A DNA stretch of 64,000 nt from Notospermus geniculatus (taxonomy: Eukaryota; Nemertea; Pilidiophora; Heteronemertea; Lineidae): NCBI GenBank assembly GCA_002633025.1, contig NMRB01000455.1, positions 306,965-370,964 of the forward strand. The letters are read 5' to 3'. A model generated the notes under the pieces. That model saw only the letters and a list, made by a program, of their open reading frames with translations, ran no database searches and was not told where the DNA came from. This document shows positions 46,286 through 57,889 of the stretch, piece after piece. Position 1 is the stretch's first letter. Each line of letters begins with the position of its first letter. The translations under genes and the position numbers were made by a program.

Positions 46286-47757
46286 CAACACACGTTATGA
46301 ACCCGCCTCGACTAAATGTCAACAAATGCTCAGTCACCATCTTCACATACAACAGACGTGCAGAAGAAAGCAAGATGCAATTGGATGGAAACCGAAAAGT
46401 GTTTTTGCTGCCCGATTTAGACAGCACGTATTTGTCGCAAATTTTATGTAATCTGTTTTTTATTTTGCTAGAATTTTCATTATCCCAGCCACACGTCATA
46501 AACTCATTCACCCCAGCCACATATCATAAAAGAACAAACGGTTCACCAGGTTCACAGAATAAAAAACAATAGTTTCAACTACAAAGGACCTGGCATGACA
46601 ATAATGTCGTTGTGATCCTGTTAGTGATCAGTATTCCGTGACCACTTCTGTAGACAGAAAACACTCGACAAGGGTCAGAACCTGTGATTATTATGTTACG
46701 ACAAGACAGAGTGAAAGGAGCCCAGGACAAAATGTCATTTATTACCATTCCATTGTAGTATTGTCATTGGTAGCCATTAGTGACCACTCCATAATATAAT
46801 GCTATCATCATCTTTTCATCTGCAAGTGGTTCTGCACGTACTTGACCACAGTCTGAACTTGTCAATCAATTGGTAGAAATTCGATCAATCAATCAATCAA
46901 TTAGTAGATCTTATACATCTCCCTACCTAATGGTAAAAGGATATGGCATCAGAGGCTCTTGGAGGGCTGCTCTAAACTCATTGACAGTTGTCCAGGGGCC
47001 TGTGACGGCACTCAATGTCAGGGAGTATGGTCGATGCTCGTGGCCCCTATTACACAGAAGAAGTATACGGTATACGAAAACGCTGGTTATCAAAGGCTAC
47101 AAATGGATTCACGACCGTGAAGCCATTGTTAACCGGCATTTTCATATACCGTATACTTCTATGTGATAGCAGGGGCCTGTGACATCTGTATCATGCATAA
47201 GTGCACTGGCCCACAGTACTACATATATTTTACATTAAAATTGCATTTTCTACCTTTCTATCATTTGTAATCAAATACCTACCTACACAAATCCATCCTG
47301 CCAGGATGAAATTGAAATCTGCCTATCATGTTGACAGTGGTCAAAGACATGCCTCTGCCTTGCATACATCCTCTCCATACTGATAGTGACAGACAAAAGG
47401 CCTCTTGACCCTGCCATTCCATGTCGATTACATCTTTATGAGGGCCAATTAAATAATTATCAAGTGTTTTGAACTGTCCATGGTGGAATGTCAACCTTTC
47501 ACATCTTTAAAGGGACAATATCCCAACTTATTTCTTCATAACTGCAAGCTAATAGTCTAACATCTTCACTAATAGAGCAGAGCTGTCTGAATTCCAATCT
47601 TCATTGGGAAAAGATTTAGATTAGAATTGACAGCCTGATTTTGATCTTTTCAAACAAACATTGATAAAGGGAGACAACTGACAACCCTGTCCTTTGATCT
47701 GGTTTCTTATCCTAATATAGCCTGTTTTTGAGTGCTTTCATTTTGGTGAAGGGTTGA
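46286..47757. repeat. Direct duplication, copy B (non-coding)
   Basis: It restarts with CAACACACGTTATGAACCCG, as at 44099. Differences are SNPs and small indels (for example an extra GAA at about 47058 and an extra TTGTTA at about 47125). It has no gene. Confidence 0.92.
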
Positions 47758-48643
47758 TCCAATTGAGGACTAGATACCAGTATTCTAGGCCACATATATA
47801 TATAGTCCTGGGATTTCCAGAAGCTACACATGGGCTGACTACACATCCGCCTACTACTCTTTCACTATCAAAATGAGATTGATTAGATGTAAACAGACCT
47901 GGTAAATAGACAGAGAAGTATGAAAATGAAAGAGCAATACTTGTACTGAGTACCAGTACATGTACCGGTAGGCAAAATGCAAGTTCAAAGTTCTTTCTCT
48001 TTCATGGGGTGTTGCCTACTGAGCGATAACATTCATAGGATTTAGAGCCGATGAAAAACGAAATTCGGAAATAACTTTGTGTTTTCCGTTATAGATGAAA
48101 TATGGACTGATCTAATGGTGTTTCTCTGCAATGTAGAGTTTTTCAACTCCAGTTATTGTTTCTCAGCGGCGATACTTCCACCGACAAACTTTTTCTGTCA
48201 GATTACAAACAACAGTACCCTAATCAAAGCTAAGTGGAGCTGTTGAAAGCTCCAGGCGCTAATTAGTCACGAGCAATTCCAGGTGAAGTCTATTTAAATC
48301 CCTACATGTAGGCTTATCCTAACGGTGTAACGGCCCACCCTCTGTTCTTAAAGATGGATTCCTGCCAATACCATTAGAGTTAGTTACACACGGAACTTCT
48401 CTATTGAGGATACCAGAACTCTTGGGACAGACAAATGCTGTCCTTTTTTAGAGGTGTCCTGATTACAGAAGACAAGCCAATAGTTTTTACTTTTCTCAAG
48501 TCATGGGAAAAAGTGACAAGAAAATGCCCACATTCAGGCCTAGGCCTATGTCTGAAAGGTCCACTGAGGTGATGAGGAGTAAGGCTGATAGTGAGAGTCA
48601 CTGGTTGGCCTAAAGGACTCTAGGAGGTCTGATCTGGCCCGGC

Positions 48644-48888
48644 CTAGGCCCTCTTTTTCATGGAAAATTCATCTAAATTGCCCAGGAAATTTGGAAAAGT
48701 CTTCGCCGTTGACAATGAATTGTCAATCTGGAAGGGCTGGGTGGGCCCCTCCTGGATCTGTCCCGACATAGACCGGGGAATAGAATCGTTAAATAAGATA
48801 TCAATCAACTGAAAATAATGAGATTTGTTCATGGTTTTAATCTTACCTTTGGATGACAAATTCTCCAATTCCTCCAGTCCAGAATCAT
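48644..48888 (-). CDS. Possible two-exon small protein, 68 aa (tentative)
   Basis: Exon A (48904-48847) has acceptor TTCATTGTAG and donor AAAG|gtaaga. Exon B (48808-48644) has acceptor ATTTTCAG and ends TAG. The ATG at 48888 follows an in-frame TAG, and the frame stays open through the junction to give a 14 + 54 residue product (starts MILDWRNWRICHPK). No domain or family is recognised, and the length could arise by chance. It lies divergent to KHK, whose 5' region is about 500-1,000 bp away. Confidence 0.25.
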
Positions 48889-49429
48889 TTTCTAGAGTAC
48901 AATCCTACAATGAAACAAATACACAGAAATTTGACACTTCTTACATTTTACACAGTGATAGGCCTACATCCTCACCCAACGATAGTCACCAAAGGAATGA
49001 CTGGACTGATCACTGACTGATCTGCTGATGTGGTAGTTTACATTTGTAAGGTCTTCTGTGTGTACAGTAGCAGTAGTGCATGGAATGTATACAAAGTATA
49101 CGCTTAGCGACGCGAGTCAATTTTCTTCCAAGCAAGATGCACGAAAATATTGTTAATTTCTCATTTTTGTTCGATTGTATGAATGGATATACATATGTTT
49201 TTACTTTCTATGATCACCGGATGCGCCCAGTAGCAAGATTCCGTGGATAAATCACATTTTTCACGCGGTTTTCCTCCCAAAGTCGTGAAAGTGAAAATCG
49301 AAGTTGTGGCGTCAGCGCCCCTGGTGTTAAAACTGTGAACTTGCAGAAGCAGACAGCTTGAACTGGTCTCCTGCCCTCGTGGCGCTCCACCAACGCCAGC
49401 GGAGCACGTCGAGGGCAGAGGATCAGTCC

Positions 49430-50127
49430 ACATCTTATCCAGTCACATGATCAAAATATGGCCGCCCCCATGAAACAGTGAATCCCTGCAAATGAAATGT
49501 TTATGTTGGTATTTTCGCTGCATATCGTCACATTTATTTAACTTTTCCCGTCAGAGTAATAGCCAATGTGTTCGACAGTATAGTGATGGATAGTGTCACA
49601 GAATATGGGTTCTGTTAGACCTAAATAAATATGGCTAATTGATGAAAAATATCAGATTTGCTGCTGTCAGCTGTGTCTGTGAGTGTGAGTGTGAGGCTGA
49701 GCTGAGTGACCCCTTCTTTTTTGTTGACGTGTAATTTGTAAAGCATGTTGAGTCTAGGGCTGAGGTTGGTTGAGGGCTACAGAAGACAATGAAATGACAG
49801 TTTTGATGATTTGGCCATTCTTCTATTCTCCAGGCCCTATCGCCATCGGTATCGGAATGGAATGTCATCTGTCAGTGGTTGAAACTTCTAACTCATTACA
49901 CATTTTTCAGGTGACAGACTCATGGATGAAAATGATTGCAATAAGTACATCCTTTCAGCTGGTCTGCTCTGTCTTGATATCATCTTCAAAGTAGAAAGCT
50001 TCCCAGAGGAAGACTCAGATCAAAGGTAGGCCCACCTGTCTATATTATTGGCACATATTGATGTGAAGAGAAGCTCATTAATGGTCAGTCCTTAAATACA
50101 AGGATTCCGCTGTATTGTCCAGGGATG
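49430..50127 (+). repeat. Direct duplication, copy A (KHK first coding exon)
   Basis: Matches 50422-51137 almost exactly. It contains the intact KHK exon (ATG at 49922, end 50025). It is followed by a TIR element (50128-50420) and a one-base N. Confidence 0.92.
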
Positions 50128-53100
50128 CAAGGGCGTAGGCTGGGGGGGTGCACAGGGTGCATGTGCACCCTCCCGCAGCAGTAAGAGAGTTCCGCTCTGG
50201 GCAAGCAGAAAAAAAATCAACCTTAATCGTGTAAATTTTGGCTAAGAATACTGCTGAAATCATGTCTCAGAGCATCCAGATTCCAAAATTTTCTGGGGGA
50301 GGACCCCCACACCCCCCTCCGGAGCACACCTTTCTTACTCTTCAGCTTTACACCAGCTGCAGGAGTTCCGCTTTCGCAAAAATGTGCACCTCCCCAGGCT
50401 CACACCAGCCTACGCCCTTGNACATCTTATCCAGTCACATGATCAAAATATGGCCGCCCCCATGAAACAGTGAATCCCTGCAAATGAAATGTTCATGTTG
50501 GTATTTTCGCTGCATATCGTCACATTTATTTAACTTTTCCCGTCAGAGTAATAGCCAATGTGTTCGACAGTATAGTGATGGATAGTGTCACAGAATATGG
50601 GTTCTGTTAGACCTAAATAAATATGGCTAATTGAGGAAAAATGTCATAATGCATTGCAAATTTAATATCAGATTTGCTGTGAGTCATGAGTGTGAGGCTG
50701 AGCTGCTGAGCTGAGTGACCCCTTCTTTTTTGTTGACGTGTAATTTGTAAAGCATGTTGAGTCTAGGGCTGAGGTTGGTTGAGGGCTACAGAAGACAATG
50801 AAATGACAGTTTTGATGATTTGGCCATTCTTCTATTCTCCAGGCCCTATCACCATCGGTATCGGAATGGAATGTCATCTGTCAGTGGTTGAAACTTCTAA
50901 CTCATTACACATTTTTCAGGTGACAGACTCATGGATGAAAATGATTGCAATAAGTACATCCTTTCAGCTGGTCTGCTCTGTCTTGATATCATCTTCAAAG
51001 TAGAAAGCTTCCCAGAGAGGAAGACTCAGATCAAAGGTAGGCCCACCTGTCATATATTGGCACATATTGATGTGAAGAGAAGCTCATTAATGGTCAGTCC
51101 TTAAATACAAGGATTCCGCTGTATTGTCCAGGGATGGCGCGACCCACTCGCCAAATCACCATTGGCTATTTCACCACTAATTTGGCTAAAACTTCAACCA
51201 CTTGGCTAAAATTTTCAACACTGAAAATCCCTTAGAACGGAAAATGTGGCTAACTGAGGCTAACTGAACAGTGACTTGGCCAATGATTTGACTAAACACT
51301 TGAACGAAGTTAGCTCCATCCCTGATTGTCTATAGAGATACTGTTACTGTATCGGCTCTTGGATCTTGATTCAAACAAATGTAAGTTTTCTCTCATTTCA
51401 GGTATTTTCTCATTGCCCCTCCTCAGTAGCAATTTGTCCCTTACCTACAAGATGGCCACTGGTGAAAACATCATGTGGTCTGACCTGCTATGATGTTGTG
51501 TGCTTCCTTAAGCAGTAGCCTACATGAGAGAGGACCAGGGACATTTGTATGTACATGTACATGTATTCATAATTAAAGATGGTTAATTACAGTTAACTGT
51601 ATTAACTATTTGGAATGATATTCATTTTACAGATGTGAAGAGCAGATGTGGGTGAGAGGTGGAAATGCCTCCAACAGCTGCACGGTTTTGTCTCTTCTGG
51701 GAGCCCCATGTGAGTTCTTTGGGACCATAGCTGTATCGCCAGAAAAAAAGTAAGGATGAAAAAATTCTGCTTGTAGGGTTCAAAATGAATGCCTTGTGGT
51801 GGTTCTCACCTCATGTTCTTAAAAGAGAGGCACCACAATCCAGACGACCTTTGCAGGACAGGGTTTTGCAGACAGTTTTTTTTCACCCGGCATTATCTTC
51901 TGTACATTGTGAGGCATCAAAACCTGCACCATGTTCTTTCAGCTTCATGGAAGAAAATTTCAAGAAATATGGAATACGCTACGACAATGTTGTGTACCAT
52001 GAGAACTGCCAGTGTCCTACTTCAGTCGGCATCATCAACAAACAGAATGGATCTCGCACAATATTACATGCCAACAAGTTAGTTTTCTTTAAATAGCAGT
52101 TGAACATTTTCAACACTTTTGCACTCCCAACCCAGAACCTCCCCCATGATGGTCATTGATGTGGACTCCGTGTTATCTGCATTAATGCACTTTTTTTCAG
52201 AAATCTTCCAGAACTAACAACAGAGGATTTCTCCAAGATAAATCTCAGCTCAGGAAAATACAAATGGATCCACTTTGAGGGCCGTCCAACTGCATCACAG
52301 ATAAAGGGCATGCTGGAAAGAATTGATGAACATAACATAACTGTCAGTAAATCTGCAGATCGGATCACGACATCTGTGGAGCTTGAGAAAATTGGGGATC
52401 AATTAGGTTTGACTTTCTTCATATAGTATCAAAAATAGATAAGAGACGGTTGATTTAAAACTGCACCTGTTCTGTGGTTCCTTGGGAGTTCAGAGGGCTT
52501 TTGAAAGAACAGGCGGATGGCTGGAGGGGGGGCTGGCGTCAATGCAAGGTACCTTGAGCATGTCTGGATGTAGAGGAAATGTACAGACGATCTAAATACT
52601 AATCCTTACTCTTGTTTCAGTCGTGTTACAAGACATGGCTGATTATGTGTTTGTGAGCAAGGAGCATGCCAAGTTCAGGGGATTCCAAACAGCCGAGGAA
52701 ACTGTGGATGGATTCCAAAAATTGTGCCGACCTGGGTAAGGATCATTGGAATCTTTCAAAGTCGTCATCATCATCTCCCCAAAGATGCTGATTCAGCATT
52801 CATTTCATATTGGTTACCCACCTGTGTTATCCTAACACGACTGATGCCTCTTTTCCAGAGCGACCACAATATGTGCCTGGGGTGACAAAGGTGCTTGTGG
52901 CAAAGGCCCAGATGGAAATCTCATCAAAGTAGCTGCCTACCCTCCAGAGAGATTGGTGGACACCCTCGGTGCTGGTGATACCTTCAACGCTGCAACCATT
53001 CTAGCCTTGAGTAGGGGGTACAGCTTGCAGGAAGCATTAGACTTCAGTTGTTTTGTTGCGGGTGCTAAGTGTGGAATGGCCAGTTTTGATGGAATTAAGG

Positions 53101-53138
53101 ACATCAAACATAAAGTGATAGACAATTCATCATTATGA
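49911..53138 (+). CDS. KHK: Ketohexokinase (fructokinase), 318 aa, six coding exons
   Basis: KHK phosphorylates fructose to fructose-1-phosphate with ATP, the first step of fructose metabolism in the cytosol. Coding segments 49922-50025, 51633-51749, 51943-52077, 52201-52406, 52621-52735 and 52859-53138 splice in phase to 957 nt. Family features in order: [19 protein letters not shown] (substrate strand), [18 protein letters not shown] (PfkB signature 1, sugar binding), [22 protein letters not shown], and [11 protein letters not shown] (PfkB signature 2 with the catalytic Asp of GAGD). It closes with [12 protein letters not shown], matching the vertebrate end KKCGLQGFDGI. Human KHK is 298 aa, so this length fits. 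A second copy of the first coding exon (50931-51036) carries a 2-bp insertion and is skipped here. AATAAA is at 53228-53233. Confidence 0.95.
50128..50420. mobile_element. MITE with CAAGGGCGTAGGCTGG ends
   Basis: The 293-bp element has TIRs CAAGGGCGTAGGCTGG and the inverse CCAGCCTACGCCCTTG, plus G/C tracts. It sits inside the start of another repeat (CAGGGATG) and ends exactly at the N at 50421. Copy B lacks it. Confidence 0.85.
50422..51137 (+). repeat. Direct duplication, copy B (KHK exon with frameshift)
   Basis: It restarts at ACATCTTATCCAGTCACATG, as at 49430. It holds the exon copy 50931-51036. Confidence 0.92.
50931..51036 (+). pseudogene. Second, frameshifted copy of KHK coding exon 1
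   Basis: Identical to 49922-50025 except for an added AG (CCCAGAGAGGAAGAC against CCCAGAGGAAGAC). The frame then reads FPERKTQIK and, spliced to the exon at 51633, meets TGA after about eight codons. The other copy keeps FPEEDSDQR, matching the KHK family. It may be a null allele, a sequencing error or a decayed duplicate. Confidence 0.85.
51130..51324. mobile_element. TIR element with CAGGGATGG ends, KHK intron
   Basis: Starts CAGGGATGGCGCG and ends GCTCCATCCCTG, flanked by ATTGTC on both sides (probable 6-bp target duplication). The inside repeats TTGGCTAA words. Confidence 0.75.
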
Positions 53139-53227
53139 GATGCAAATGTGGAATATCAAAGAAATGTACACCGATTTCATCAAGGACATTAAAACACTTT
53201 GAAATGTTAGATATACATGAACAAGTG

Positions 53228-53233
53228 AATAAA
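53228..53233 (+). terminator. AATAAA polyadenylation signal of KHK
   Basis: Located 90 bp after the KHK stop codon. The convergent zinc-finger gene ends about 285 bp further on. Confidence 0.75.
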
Positions 53234-53339
53234 AACAAAAGAAAAAGCTTGTTGTAACTTTGATCATGATTTAATGACTAAATTTCCACCCTTTGTTCCA
53301 TATTTTGCCCAGGCAACAAATTAGCACATCAATTCGAAT

Positions 53340-53490
53340 CAAATCAGTCCCAGGGCTAAATGCACAGAATCATACCTCATAAAGAGAGTGACCCTTGATG
53401 TGGTCCAGCGAGGAATCAAACCTTCTGCCCCACAGATGACAGGCCCAGATATTGTCACTGTGCCAACTTGAAAGCAAGTCACTGAAACTT
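53340..53490 (-). mobile_element. tRNA-derived SINE between KHK and the zinc-finger gene
   Basis: On the minus strand it reads TTGGCACAGTGACAATATCT, GGTTTGATTCC (B box) and GGGTCACTCTC. It fits the SINE pattern of this window but is diverged. Confidence 0.5.
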
Positions 53491-53517
53491 CACTTCGTGT
53501 GATTAATGAAGAGGTTA

Positions 53518-56500
53518 TCAACTGACTGCTGTCGGATTGGGGTTGGACAGTTTCTGGCTGTTGACAGGAAGATCAGTTTCAAGAGAAACTCCAGCAGGCG
53601 CACCTGCTCGAGGTTTTTCTGACTCCATCTCCTCTTTGGTCCGACGTGTCTGCATGCCCCGCCTTGTCCTGTCAATCTCATCAGACTCCCAACACTTTAT
53701 GACTCTATTTTCATGTCTCGTGAGGTCACTTTTCCTGTTGAACCTTTTCCCACACATTCCGCACGGATATCGCTGTGTGCCCGTGTGATTACGGACATGA
53801 TACGCCAAACTACCACTTCCAGTGAAACCCTTGCCACAAATATGACATTTATGTGGTTTATTATCACTTAATTCATCTCTTGCTGACTTTGACACTTTGA
53901 AAAGTGTCACAATTTTAGTATCTTGACTACTTTCAGGGCTAGAATCTTCAACACAACTGACTTGCATACTCGCATCATGACTGTTGTTCTCCCAATTTTC
54001 ATCAGGAATCGTGCCAAGTTCATCCTCCCCAATCCTGGTTCTTAGCGATGTGTCACTCCCGCTACATGTAGCTACTTCATCTATTATTGCACTGTCTCTC
54101 AGATTTCCTTCGACCTCTCTAACCTCCGTAATCCTACGGGCATCTCCCTCTGCAGGGGCATTTCCCACCGTATCGCCACTGGAATCATCAACTGGACCAA
54201 CTTTTTCATCAGACAAAACCACTGTGAAATCGTCAGCGACCAAAACCTCATTCCCTTCATCACTCTCTTTATTTCGCTTTTTCCTCTTGAATGTCACAGT
54301 TCGTGCCCGATCATCCCCTTTCGGCTCGGAGCACTTGTTCACCTTGTTCTCATGTCGCAGCAAATCACTCCTCCGATTGAATTTCTTCCCACAACTTTTA
54401 CACGGAAATCTTTGCTCACCAGTATGATTACGCATATGATATTCAAGTCCAGAACTTTGCAAAAAACCCTTGCTACAAACGGCACAAACAAATGGCCGAT
54501 CGTTCGAATGTTTCCTCAGATGTATCACTAAATGATTGTTGGTACAAAATCCCTTTCCGCAGCCCGGTTCTGGACACTTAAATGGACGTTCTCCGGTGTG
54601 CAAAAGTTCGTGAACTTTGACGTCATTTTTCTGCGTAAAACCTTTGCCGCATGTCGGACACTTATGTGGTTTCTCGCCTTTGTGAATCAACTGATGACGA
54701 TTCAAATCACAACTGCGAGCGAACGTTTTATTGCACTCCCGACAAGCGTATGGCTTTTCCCCGGAATGGGTCCGTTCATGGTTAATAAGATGGTCACGTT
54801 GGCTGAACGCCTTCCCACAATCCTCGCACACCCACGGTTTAACCCCCAGATGCGTCCGTATATGTCGCAAGAGGTCACATTTACGGAAAAATCCCTTACC
54901 GCAATCATCGCAAATAAAACTCCTGTCCCCACTGTGGCGTCTTTCGTGAATTTCCAACTGACTCTTCTTAAAGAACCCGTCCCCACACTTATCACAACGG
55001 AATGGTCGAACTTCGGAATGAACAGCCATATGCTTCTTTAACTTTTCCTCATTAGGGTATAAACCACCGCACTCTGAACAAATGAACTGGTGCATGAAAA
55101 CATCTCTTTTTTTACACGATGACCCTCTGCTAGACTTTCTCCGTTTGTCCACTTCAAGTTCTGAGTTCTCCGTTCCTGGTTTACGTCCAGTTTCCAATGG
55201 CTGACATTGGATAAGAGAAGTTGGGATGGGATCGTCTGCTTCCATATTTGTACCTGAAAATGAATAGGAATCATGTATATTTTGATCAAGTTGAAAACAT
55301 TACAAACTACTCAGGAATTTGGTAAGAATAGCTAACATACCCAGATGGTCAAGTGCAGGTTGAACATGTTGGATAATATGAGGTAGGTGGGTTACCTGAG
55401 GGTTTGAGAGTGGGTACAAATCATGTGGGTCACTTGAGGGTTCGATTGGATATAAATCACAGAGAATGGATTCATGTTTAATGGCAAGTCACAATTTGTC
55501 ACATCTCAAAATTTTCAAAATGTCACAGGAATGTATCAATTGTCACAGCTTTTTTGGTGCTTTTTGCATGTTTAGGTCACATCAAGTTTGCTTTTGTCAC
55601 ATAAGCGAGAACGAAAAAGCCACATTATGCCTATAGAAAAGAACACAAATCAATGCGGTTTCTCAGTCAGCCCCCCAGGTAGGGACTGATGGGGATCAAT
55701 GGTCCACGGCATGCTAGCAATTTATCAAACCCAAGAGATGTCATTAAGCAGGGGTTTGAAAGGATCTGGGAATACCTATCCCAGACCCAAGTATCAGCAA
55801 AAGTTGAGACTATTTTCTTCTAAAATGAAGCACCTGAACAGATCCTTGGCAGGGTTTCCGCCAGGAAAAAATGATGGGGGATCAATGTGACCAAGCAGGT
55901 GGGTACTTGGGTGGGGGGTCTGGCCTCCCACCCAAGTACCCTGGCTGGCTGGGGTGGGCCACACTAAAGCCGTTTTTACACTACGCAGAATTTTGGCCCG
56001 GATGAACCGTGCCGTGCTTGACCCGGGCCAGGCCCGCCGCAGAAAGAGCATTTTACCCCCTTTACACTGCACCATGAAAACCGCGCCAATATCTGAATCG
56101 CCGGCTCTCCTTTCTGTGGAGGTACGAAATCTCCGTCATTTTCAATATGGCTGCGCCCATGATCATTCGCGGCAATGACGTATTGAGTTCAAGGCCGATA
56201 AAAGAGCATGCGCATTCACTAAAGGCGAGTGATTCAAGTGGGCCGAGCCGAGTAGCGTGTTTACACTGTGCAGTTTTCCAGCAGAACCGTGCTCGACCCG
56301 GGTCGAACCCACCTCCTGTTGGGGGGTTCGGCCCGGATGAAAGTAGCACCGTGCCGAGCCCAGTTGTGCCGTGCCAACCCATTTACACTATCACCTTTTT
56401 TGCCGCGCCGTGCTCGACCCGGGTCGAGCACGGTTGAAAACACGTAGTGTAAAAGGGGCCTTTAATGCTCACCAGCTTACTTACAATTACAGTTACATCC

Positions 56501-57388
56501 TCTCAAACGAAAAAGAGGCATTGTAAGCATGTTTTGAAATGTCACAAAAATTCCTGTTTGTCACAAAATTTTACTGATCACTTTGTCACATTTTGTCACA
56601 GAATTCTCAAAAAGTCACCGAATGTCACAGAATTTCAGGCAAACAAGTTTTGTCACAGAATGTCACCATGTCACAGGGAATCCATTCTCTGAAATCACGT
56701 TGGCTACCCGAGGGTTCGAGTGTGGGTTACCTGAGGGTTTGAATGGGTACCTACCATCGTCTCCTACAGCTTCAACCTTGAAACTCTCATCCAAGCCAGA
56801 GAGTGAAGAATCTTGAAGTTCAAACACAGTCTGAGTACACGATGTATCATCACTTTCTGTACTGGTACCAGTTGCTACGGCAACAGAATCGGAATTTGTC
56901 GGTTCAATTCCTGCTTGTACCTCATCTTCCGGCGATAAAGACGGCGACTCTTTGAGAGAATGCAAGTCTTCTCCAGGTGTTCCTGTTTCCTCCTGCCAAG
57001 TGTTGTCAATGGAGACGTATACAGCACCTGATTCATGATTTAGTATTATTGTATCGGGGCCAAGTTTCTGGCGCTTTGAGGCTGCAGGACTGGACTTAAA
57101 AATTGGCACAGTTGATTTTCTGATGACAAGTTGACTGTCCGTTTCTTCGTTACCATGGAGATGGTCATCATTCTGATGTTGTGAAGTGAAACAATGGTCC
57201 TTGTTTTGAAGAGAAACTCCTTGTTGTTTGAAACTTGTAGAATTTTCATCATCGTCATCATTTGCCATATCTTGACTTCCAAGTTCCACACTGTTGTTTG
57301 TGCTCACCAGAGCATCATCAGACTCCTTGCTGTCGGTCGCCATGTCATCGTTTCCCCGCTGAGCCATCACATATGTCACAGCAGACAT
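53518..57388 (-). CDS. C2H2 zinc-finger protein, 11 fingers, two coding exons, 789 aa
   Basis: Coding exons 57388-56755 and 55253-53518 join in phase (GAT G|gt...ag|GT ACA). The ATG at 57388 is preceded directly by an in-frame TAA. The N-terminal 210 residues are acidic, Ser/Thr-rich and without fingers (DDDDENSTS, SKRQKLGPD). Fingers 1-9 form a continuous array from about residue 265 (FICSECGG...) to HENKVNKC. After a 130-residue acidic linker come fingers 10-11 (HKCHICGKGF..., YPCGMCGKRF...). Fingers 9 and 11 end His-x6-Cys (CCHC) rather than His-x3-His and are near copies of each other. It is probably a nuclear DNA-binding regulator with an activation-like acidic N terminus. The intron (55254-56754) holds a transposon. 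No specific orthologue recognised. Confidence 0.9.
55490..56690. repeat. Cluster of TGTCACA words split by a TIR element
   Basis: TGTCACA/TTTGTCAC occurs about six times in 55490-55620 and about ten times in 56530-56690, in an intron of the 11-finger gene. The element at 55966-56462 lies between the two halves. Confidence 0.6.
55966..56462. mobile_element. TIR element with AAAGCCGTTTTTACACTACG ends
   Basis: The left end TTTTTACACTACGCAGAATT is mirrored by AACACGTAGTGTAAAAGGGG at the right. The inside has repeated GACCCGGGTCGA and GTTTACACTG words, typical of GC-rich hAT-like MITEs. The superfamily is a guess. Confidence 0.7.
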
Positions 57389-57587
57389 TTAGGCCTATAA
57401 CCTAGACTGGACGTGCTGCAAGAAAAAAAGACGGGGAGTTTGATACGGTCACTGGTACGATCTAGCCGACCATGCCAACTCACAGAGGTAGGGGTAGGAA
57501 CATGAAGGAAACCTGGACTTAGGCCAATCAAAAGGTTATATGTGAGGCGGCCTAGGAAAACCTGGCGGATGTCGCGTTTGAGGAAAG

Positions 57588-57849
57588 TGTTAAAGGAGCT
57601 CGACGTCCAAGTTGTAAACAAACTGGTTTGTTTACAAACAGTGGCCAGCAAACTAGTTTTATTCCTTCGTGAAGGTGGCAGCACCAGTAGCGCCCCGTGA
57701 TCGTTAGACTGGTGCCCGGTCCAATGCAACTCATTCACAATATTCACATCAGTACATATCACCGACAATAGGTGGCAGCACCACAGGCGTCGCGTGGATA
57801 GAGAACCAGTGAGTGAGTGTTTACAACTTGGACGTCCAGCTCCTTTAAT
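57588..57849. mobile_element. MITE with TAAAGGAGCTCGACGTCCAA ends
   Basis: The left end through GTTGTAAACA and its inverse TGTTTACAACTTGGACGTCC...CTCCTTTA bound 262 bp. It lies just upstream of the 11-finger gene. Confidence 0.8.
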
Positions 57850-57889
57850 GGCCTTGGTGAACCCGCACATTTCAATAGCTGACATACGT

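Noticed and set aside
45682-46520. Long ORFs spanning the N run
   Set aside because: They are artefacts of translating Ns.
53984-55041. Long plus-strand ORFs (147 and 169 residues)
   Set aside because: They are antisense shadows of the 11-finger zinc-finger gene.
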